From the NCBI GenBank assembly GCA_964523015.1, contig CAZFXN010000013.1:1-52763 (forward strand): a stretch of 52,763 nt of DNA. Reading direction: 5' to 3'. The notes under the pieces were generated by a model that saw nothing but the letters and a program-made list of their open reading frames with translations, did not search any database and had not been told where the DNA came from. This document shows, in pieces, positions 47,737 through 52,763 of this stretch (its first letter is position 1; each line of letters begins with the position of its first letter). The position numbers and the translations under genes were made by a program. The DNA comes from JAWXBT01 sp964523015 (GTDB taxonomy: Bacteria > Bdellovibrionota_C > UBA2361 > J135).

Positions 47737-49023
47737 TTAACTTTTTTTAATCTCAGATCTATCACCCATATATGGACGGAGCACTTTAGGGATCGTCACA
47801 GTACCATTCTCATTTTGATATAGTTCTAGTACAGGAATTAGGATCCTAGGTGTCGCAATGCATGTGTTATTTAGAGTATGGCAGTACTGAGTTTCGCCAT
47901 TTGCATCGCGATACCGTAAATTAAGCCTTCGTGATTGAAAATCATGGAAAGATGAGCAGCTATGTGTCTCTCCCCAAGAGTTACGAGATGGCATCCAGGT
48001 TTCGATATCATTTTTATAAACCTGCCCACGTCCAATGTCCCCTCCACAAACATCAACAACTCGGTATGGTAATTCAAGCAATTGTAAGATTGCTTCAGCG
48101 TTGGCTAAGATCTCAGCATGGTATTCAGAGCTTTTTGCTTCAGAGTTTTCACAGATAACTACTTGCTCAACTTTATAGAACTGATGGATTCGGTAAAGCC
48201 CTTGAGCATCCTTGCCATACGTTCCAGCTTCTCGTCGATAACATGGAGAGTATCCGGCGTATTTTTTTGGAAGATCCTTAAGATCGAGGATCTCGCCCAT
48301 ATGATAAGCTGTAACTGGAACCTCAGCTGTCCCGATAAGATACTTATCGTCGCGATCGTCTAGATGATAAGCCTGCTCCTCTCCACCAGGGAAATAACTT
48401 GTTCCCTCCATAGCAGAGTAGTTAACGATGTGAGGAGGCTCAAAAAGTGTAAACCCTTTTTTGATTAGATAGTCGCGGGTAAGAGCAAGGATCGCATGTT
48501 GCAGTAGAGCGCCATCTCCTTTAAGGAAATAGTTCCTAGTTCCAGCAATATTAACACCACGCTCTATATCAATAATATCTAGAGCTTTTCCAAGTTCAAT
48601 ATGGCTTTTAGGCGTAAAGGAGAATTCTTTGATCTTGCCCCAGGTTCTAATTTCAACATTTTCAGTATCGTCTTTTCCTTCAGGAACTTTTGGACTTGGA
48701 ATAGAGGGGATTAATAGCTGAAGTTTTTTCCATTCTACTTCAAGAGCAGTGATTTCATCAGCCCCATTTTTAAGTTTAGTTGAGACGTCTTTCATCTCTT
48801 TTAGCATCTGCTCTTTCTCGGCACTCTTAAGAGCACCCTTAAGAGAAGGGATCTCTTTACTGGCTTTATTCTGCTGAGCTCTTAGAGCCTCGACCTCTTG
48901 TTTTAGCTCTCGATAAGTTGAGTCCAATTTTAAAAAAGCATCTACATCAAACGAAATTCGCTTTTTACGACAAGCATCTCTGTACTTATCAGGGTGTTCT
49001 CTTAGGTCGTGAAGGTTGATCAT
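47737..49023 (-). CDS. serS: Seryl-tRNA synthetase
   Basis: A 428-residue class II synthetase of the common bacterial type. The N-terminal long antiparallel coiled coil (about 30-105) contacts tRNA-Ser. The catalytic core has GTSYFPGGEEQAYHLDDRDD, LIGTAEVPVTAYH, motif 2 CYRREAGTYGKDAQGLYRIHQF and motif 3 GNGTVTIPKVLRPYM-like residues (ENGTVTIPKVLRPYMG). Length is standard. The 721 bases beyond its start contain no intact gene, only the GC-rich element and leader of the HNH gene. Confidence 0.97.
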   Translation of the reverse strand: MINLHDLREHPDKYRDACRKKRISFDVDAFLKLDSTYRELKQEVEALRAQQNKASKEIPSLKGALKSAEKEQMLKEMKDVSTKLKNGADEITALEVEWKKLQLLIPSIPSPKVPEGKDDTENVEIRTWGKIKEFSFTPKSHIELGKALDIIDIERGVNIAGTRNYFLKGDGALLQHAILALTRDYLIKKGFTLFEPPHIVNYSAMEGTSYFPGGEEQAYHLDDRDDKYLIGTAEVPVTAYHMGEILDLKDLPKKYAGYSPCYRREAGTYGKDAQGLYRIHQFYKVEQVVICENSEAKSSEYHAEILANAEAILQLLELPYRVVDVCGGDIGRGQVYKNDIETWMPSRNSWGETHSCSSFHDFQSRRLNLRYRDANGETQYCHTLNNTCIATPRILIPVLELYQNENGTVTIPKVLRPYMGDRSEIKKS

Positions 49024-49217
49024 GTTAAACTGTTAGTTAGGTAATTAAAAAAATTCTCGCCACTCGGTATCATAAATTCCAGGTTATTATGTCACTCGTT
49101 TTAATGGCTGTAAATAATGCCTGAAATAAATGGTATTTGGCTTACGTAGTAGCTCATAATTCAATTTAGCTGAAAGTTATGAGCATGGTGAATGACTGTT
49201 AAATTCTAAGACTATTA

Positions 49218-49406
49218 GTGGTTTTTTTGAAGCTTAGCTTTAGAAGGGAGCCCTCGTTCTGCCGTAGCCTAAAAGGCGGAGGCGACTCGTCCCGCCGGAG
49301 CGGCTTGTTCCGACGAAGCCTTGACGTAGTCAAAGGCGTCGTCGAAAGCGAAGTAGCGAATTGTCATGAAGTAGCTTTAAGCTTGAAACTGAGATTCTAA
49401 AACCAC
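49218..49406. repeat. GC-rich structured intergenic element with terminal inverted repeats
   Basis: GTGGTTTT (49218-49225) and AAAACCAC (49399-49406) bound the element, with AAGCTTAGC / AAGCTT motifs just inside each end. The middle is far richer in G and C than its surroundings. At 49311-49344 CGACGA-GCC-TTGAC pairs with GTCAA-GGC-TCGTCG around a GTA loop. It has the look of a palindromic repeat of the REP/MITE class or a structured RNA. Reading frames across it are not credible. The rest of 49024-49744 is A/T-rich without a gene. Confidence 0.5.
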
Positions 49407-49744
49407 GAACATCACAGAGCAAATAAAAAATCAAAGATTACTTTCAACGTTGAAACCGCCACCACCCTAAATTATTCTAAAAAACAGTAGATATTTATTT
49501 TGTGTAATCGAATATATTTTATGTTCTATATTGACAGGGGTTTTGTTAAAGACTCGTTAGCTAAAGGGGGCAGTTCTATAATCCATGTTGTGAGGCCCAG
49601 AAAGGCTAAGAAAAATATATTATTTTATCTGACCCCGATTTTATATTTTTCCTGAAAATCTTTTCGTGGTGGCGATTTAAAGCCAAAAATAACGCTCTAA
49701 AAAGTCGTGATAATGTAAGCTTGTAAATAAGTTAGGAGATGTTT

Positions 49745-50760
49745 ATGAGATTAGATAAAACGCTAGAAAACATACGGAAAGTGCACTTAAAAATATATCA
49801 GATTTAGAACTAACAAACCGGATTGATATTTTAAGAGGTAAAGAAAGAGAATTAACTCTTAAATTCTTAATTCACTTAGGTGAGTTTGATAAGAGAAAGT
49901 TATATTTGGGACTTGGCTATCCGAGCCTATTTGAGTATTGCACTAAAAAGCTAGGGTATTCTGATAGTAGTGCCTTTAGACGGGTAGAGAGCGCTAGGAC
50001 TATAAGGGTGCATCCAAAATTAGGTGATAGCTTTATTAAAGGGGATGTTTCTATTTCTACTATAGCCACGGCTTCTAAAGCCATTAAGGCTGGGAAAGTT
50101 TCTACGGAGGATATTATAGGCAAATCAGCTAGAGAGGTTGTGGCGATGGTGGCGAATGTTCTTCCAGTAAGTAAACCAAAAGAAAGGATAACTGAGATTA
50201 AAGTTACTCCGCAGATTAAAATTACTCAGCAGTCAATTAATCCAATTATTCATAATGAGCCAATTAAATTTGTAGAGGGAAGTTTACTTTCGATGTCGGA
50301 AGTAAACAGTGCAGAAAAGAGTGCAGAAAAGAGCCCTGAAACAAGATTTGAGATAAAGTTTTCTGTAACAAAAGAGATCTTTAGTGAGATTCAAAATATT
50401 AAAGCCAGGCTTTCTAATAAATTGGGATCTGATCTTTCAATTGAAAACATTATGGTAGAGCTTATTAGAAATTTTAAGGTTAACGATCAAGTAAAAGAGA
50501 GAAAAGTTGAAACATTAAATACAGATACCAGATACATCCCTATCTCAGTTAAACGGGAAGTGAGAAAGCGCGATAATTGTCAATGTAGTTATGTTTCATC
50601 TAGTGGTGTTAGGTGTACTCAAAAACATTATCTACATTATGACCATGTTAAGCCATTTGCTATAGGGGGAAAATCAAATACAGAGAATCTTAGATTACTT
50701 TGTAGTGGGCATAATAAAGCTAGGGTGTACCAAACTTTTCCAGAGTTTAGCCTGCTTTAA
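49745..50760 (+). CDS. HNH endonuclease-domain protein with an apparent one-base frameshift
   Basis: From the ATG at 49745, preceded by GGAGATGTTT, the frame reads MRLDKTLEN and soon stops. One added A in the run at 49767-49770 restores MRLDKTLEKHTESALKNISD and continues LELTNRIDILRGKERELTLK into the long frame, giving about 338 residues. The unrestored frame has only a TTG at 49906. The N-terminal half (KRKLYLGLGYPSLFEYCTKK) matches HNH proteins common in Bdellovibrio-like genomes. The C-terminus has CQCSYVSSSGVRCTQKHYLHYDHV and RLLCSGHNKARV, the HNH/zinc site. The shift could be real inactivation or a homopolymer error. Confidence 0.8.
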
Positions 50761-50893
50761 TAGGCCAAACTTTATAGTTTTCTAAGCTTTAACCTTTTGT
50801 GACTGGACTTAATTTAGCTTAACTTAATACAGCCCTTAGGTTACCTGTTTTGGGGACCATTTTTTGTAACCCAGATCGCTTAAATCATTCACT

Positions 50894-50921
50894 TTGACTA
50901 ATAAAATCTTGCTTGTATAAT
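50894..50921 (+). promoter_or_regulatory. Near-consensus sigma-70 promoter
   Basis: TTGACT, a 16-base spacer and TATAAT. The predicted start near 50928 gives a leader of about 255 bases before the gene at 51183. That leader contains an inverted repeat (CGTAGTGAT at 50980, ATCACTACG at 51018) and a possible hairpin (CTCCC ... GGGAG, about 51109-51142). Otherwise 50761-51182 has no gene. Confidence 0.6.
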
Positions 50922-51182
50922 ACCTATCTGCCCGATCTTTCTCCTCTATAAACGCGTAATTTTTATCTCTTTAATTTATCGTAGTGATATCGTCTTCTAT
51001 TTTCTTTCCCCATTTTTATCACTACGAGAAGTAGAAGGGTGTTAGGTTTTTTAACTGGCGTAATGCCAATCGTTTTTATTTTATTCATGATTTTTACGGC
51101 ACGATGATCTCCCACCTAAGGCGGTTGTCGCCAAAGAGGGAGTTCACAGTGTCGTAAGGAATTGATCCTGGGAGGGGTCAAC

Positions 51183-51623
51183 ATGAGTATTAAAGATGGG
51201 GCCAAGCGCCCGTTGCCGATCGCTGGTCCCGATATCTTGATCTTACCGAGTTCTCCAGAGAGAGCGAGCGAAGTGTTCGAGGTCGGAGTTCTCTGTCAAG
51301 AGTCGCTGGTTCCGCGACTCTTGATCCGACTGCCGATGAAGGTCTCTTTCGCGTCAGCGAAGGAGGAGTCGGAGGAGGAAAAGAGGGTTCAACTGATCCT
51401 CGAGGAGGAGATCCCTGTAAGTTGGGTGGAGGACTTTTACAACCTGAACCGTCCGGTCCAGGTTGTGATCATGCCGAACTGCCCTGCCGGGATCTGCATG
51501 AATCTGGCTCAGAGTCTGCAGGAAATCTTCCCGCGTCTTCAGTGGCAGGTTTTCTCCGGGTCGCTCCGTCGGGTCGAGGGGCTTGCGCATGAGCCGGCAC
51601 GAAGGTTCTTCAGCTGCGAGTAG
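51183..51623 (+). CDS. GC-rich gene of unknown function, likely acquired
   Basis: 146 residues from the ATG at 51183, preceded by GGGAGGGG, a far stronger ribosome site than most here. The protein is soluble, with mixed alpha/beta character: GPDILILPSSPERASEVFEV, RVQLILEEEIPVSWVEDFYN, VQVVIMPNCPAGICMNLAQS. It has no signal peptide or known motif. Third codon positions are mostly G or C, unlike every neighbour. It is enclosed by its own strong promoter with a long leader and its own hairpin terminator. It looks like a horizontally acquired cassette; a misjoined contig is the alternative. Function cannot be assigned. Confidence 0.6.
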   Translation: MSIKDGAKRPLPIAGPDILILPSSPERASEVFEVGVLCQESLVPRLLIRLPMKVSFASAKEESEEEKRVQLILEEEIPVSWVEDFYNLNRPVQVVIMPNCPAGICMNLAQSLQEIFPRLQWQVFSGSLRRVEGLAHEPARRFFSCE

Positions 51624-51631
51624 AGAGCCGA

Positions 51632-51683
51632 GGTGTCTGATGAGAGGTGGCTGATGAGAGGTGGCTGAAAAGAGGTGGCAGAG
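51632..51683. repeat. 14-bp tandem repeat after a stop codon
   Basis: Units starting GGTG(T/G)CTGA occur at 51632, 51646 and 51660, with a partial fourth at 51674. The last merges into the left arm of the terminator hairpin. Confidence 0.75.
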
Positions 51684-51735
51684 TAACTCCTTGGCAATCA
51701 AATGCCCAGGAACTATCTCTGTCGCCTCTTTGCTC
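51672..51735 (+). terminator. Hairpin terminator of the GC-rich cassette, followed by a (CT)9 run
   Basis: GAGGTGGCAGAG (51672-51683) pairs with CTCTGTCGCCTC (51717-51728) using G-U pairs. An inner TCCTTGGCA/TGCCCAGGA stem (51688-51696, 51703-51711) has one mismatch. A perfect (CT)9 microsatellite runs from 51733 to 51750. Confidence 0.7.
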
Positions 51736-51807
51736 TCTCTCTCTCTCTCTTAATGTTTTTTTGTTGGTTAAGACCCTTCTACTTCAATGTCATATTTCAA
51801 TGCTGCT

Positions 51808-52763
51808 TTACTTTAATGCAGCGGCAACTTCCGTAAACGGATAGTTTAAAGATTCACTAATCGCTTGATTCGTTAGTTTACCTTTATAAGTGTTAAGAGC
51901 GTTTCCTAATTCGGGAACTGTTTTTAAGGCCTTTTCAATTCCAAGATCAGCTAATCTTAATACATAAGGCAATGTCGCTTCAGCAAGTGCGATTGTAGAA
52001 GTTCGTGGGACTTGAGCTGGCATATTGCAAACACCGTAGTGAATTACTCCCTCCTCTTCATATACAGGGTTAGCAAGATCGGTTGGTCTAATTGTCTCTG
52101 AGCAGCCGCCCTGATCGATACTAATATCAACAAAAACTGAGCCCTTACGCATGGAGGCAATCATTTCTCTAGTAATAATTTTTGGGGCTCTTGCTCCTGG
52201 TACTAAAACAGCACCGATTAAAAGATCCGCTTTGGCTATCTCTCTGGCCAAAGCCGCAGTCGTTGAATAGATCGTATTTGGACGTGGGCCAAAGATCTCT
52301 TTAACCTTTTCAAGTTGGCGAACATTTTTATCAAGTATCGCAACACGTGCGCCCATACCAAGAGCAATTTCACAGGCAGCTCGACCAGAAATTCCTGCTC
52401 CGATAATCACAACTTTTCTAGGAGGTACAGTGGTTGTGCCGCCTAGTAATGTTCCACGCCCACCATTTTGAGAGAGTAGATAGTAAGACCCGTTTAGAAC
52501 TGAGAGTTTTCCAGCTACTTCACTCATCGGATCTAACAGTGAGAATCTTCCCTCCGGTGATCTGACTAATTCAAAAGCGATGCCGGTCATCTTGCTTTTC
52601 AACATGACGTGCCCCATCTCGGGCATACTGGCCATATGAAGATAATCAAAGATAGCTAAGTCTTCACGAAAATATTGATATTCAGATTCGTGGGGTTCTT
52701 TTACTTTGACAATGAGATTCGATTTAGTCCAGACATCGGCCAATGTTGTTGCGATATCGCAAC
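51808..52763 (-). CDS. ald: Alanine dehydrogenase, N-terminus beyond the window
   Basis: 318 codons are visible; the frame runs off the window edge, where CDIATTLADVWTKSNLIVKVKEP shows that the first 50-60 residues lie outside. The enzyme reversibly deaminates L-alanine to pyruvate and ammonia with NAD. LIVKVKEPHESEY includes the substrate-binding Lys, and FDYLHMA holds the catalytic-type His. VVIIGAGISGRAACEIALGMGA is the NAD-binding Rossmann motif. GGTTTVPPRK and VDISIDQGGCSET are further Ald signatures. It converges on the GC-rich cassette. Confidence 0.95.
   Translation of the reverse strand, partial: CDIATTLADVWTKSNLIVKVKEPHESEYQYFREDLAIFDYLHMASMPEMGHVMLKSKMTGIAFELVRSPEGRFSLLDPMSEVAGKLSVLNGSYYLLSQNGGRGTLLGGTTTVPPRKVVIIGAGISGRAACEIALGMGARVAILDKNVRQLEKVKEIFGPRPNTIYSTTAALAREIAKADLLIGAVLVPGARAPKIITREMIASMRKGSVFVDISIDQGGCSETIRPTDLANPVYEEEGVIHYGVCNMPAQVPRTSTIALAEATLPYVLRLADLGIEKALKTVPELGNALNTYKGKLTNQAISESLNYPFTEVAAALK

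Noticed and set aside
49218..49400. A 60-codon frame across the GC-rich element
   Set aside because: The peptide is Arg/Ser-rich from palindromic repeats, without start signals; structure, not coding, explains the sequence.
49407..49744. A possible HEARO/omega-RNA upstream of the HNH gene
   Set aside because: Those RNAs accompany IscB/IsrB proteins with RuvC domains; this HNH protein has no RuvC part and the region shows no matching structure.
51354..51701. A 115-codon minus-strand frame opposite the GC-rich gene
   Set aside because: G/C-rich DNA leaves few stops; the plus-strand gene has a strong Shine-Dalgarno, promoter and terminator, the minus-strand frame has none.
1..52763. tRNA genes, rRNA genes and CRISPR arrays
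   Set aside because: No T-arm consensus with matching acceptor stems, no rRNA-like segments and no regularly spaced direct repeats with unique spacers were found by reading.

Overview
The window reads as one ordinary chromosomal segment of an AT-rich, Gram-negative-type bacterium. Signal peptides, a lipobox, a LapA-like domain, FKBP-type folding helpers and MinCDE all fit a diderm. The run rplU-rpmA / obgE-nadD-rsfS-(TPR)-gpmI-...-comF-mazG resembles the deltaproteobacterial arrangement. The secreted protein with DUF4215 ('Myxococcus cysteine-rich') repeats and the HNH protein of a type I associate with Bdellovibrionota point the same way. I therefore favour a lineage within Deltaproteobacteria sensu lato, without being able to name it. 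No rRNA, tRNA, CRISPR array or insertion sequence was recognised. Ten Ns at 4495-4504 mark an assembly join.

Layout. 1-6.5 kb: an orphan Flp-type pilin, a flippase-like membrane protein, a small Zn-ribbon protein, a degenerate alpha/beta hydrolase, a patatin, rpsT (split by the Ns) and an MscS-type channel. 6.5-15.5 kb, minus strand: mazG, comF, a glycine-zipper protein, gpmI, a LapA-TPR fusion, rsfS, nadD, obgE, then a terminator, rpmA and rplU. 15.8-22.2 kb is a regulatory neighbourhood: a PhoB/OmpR response regulator, a TPR-methyltransferase, two paralogous small CxxC exported proteins behind a perfect CRP palindrome, a SpoIIM-like membrane protein, a Crp/Fnr regulator, five tandem PhoB-type half-sites in front of a zinc-finger anti-sigma-like protein, and a higBA toxin-antitoxin pair.

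22.3-33.5 kb: polA in an apparent operon with an ECF sigma factor, a probable anti-sigma and a secreted protein; a flavinylation operon (FMN-binding protein, four-TM protein, ApbE); the feoA-feoB-Cys-rich iron operon; and an SDR. 33.9-35.6 kb: an abiEi/abiEii type IV toxin-antitoxin system with a palindromic operator and a long hairpin terminator. 35.6-49 kb: FKBP, a large secreted beta-helix protein, an RNase II/R-like enzyme with pyrF, a lipoprotein aminopeptidase, an SGNH hydrolase, pgpA, minCDE, two overlapping unknown genes and serS. 49-52.8 kb is accessory: a GC-rich structured element, an HNH gene broken by one base, a GC-rich cassette of unknown function with its own promoter and terminator, and the 5'-truncated (at the window edge) alanine dehydrogenase gene.

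The most informative signals lie between the genes. Both toxin-antitoxin modules use TTGCCT/TATAAT promoters that place the start codon at or within about ten bases of the expected transcription start, under palindromic operators. CRP-type and PhoB-type sites sit close to genes for regulators of exactly those families. Short tandem duplications of 11-18 bp recur at start or stop codons in at least seven places. The N gap in rpsT closes perfectly if nothing is missing.
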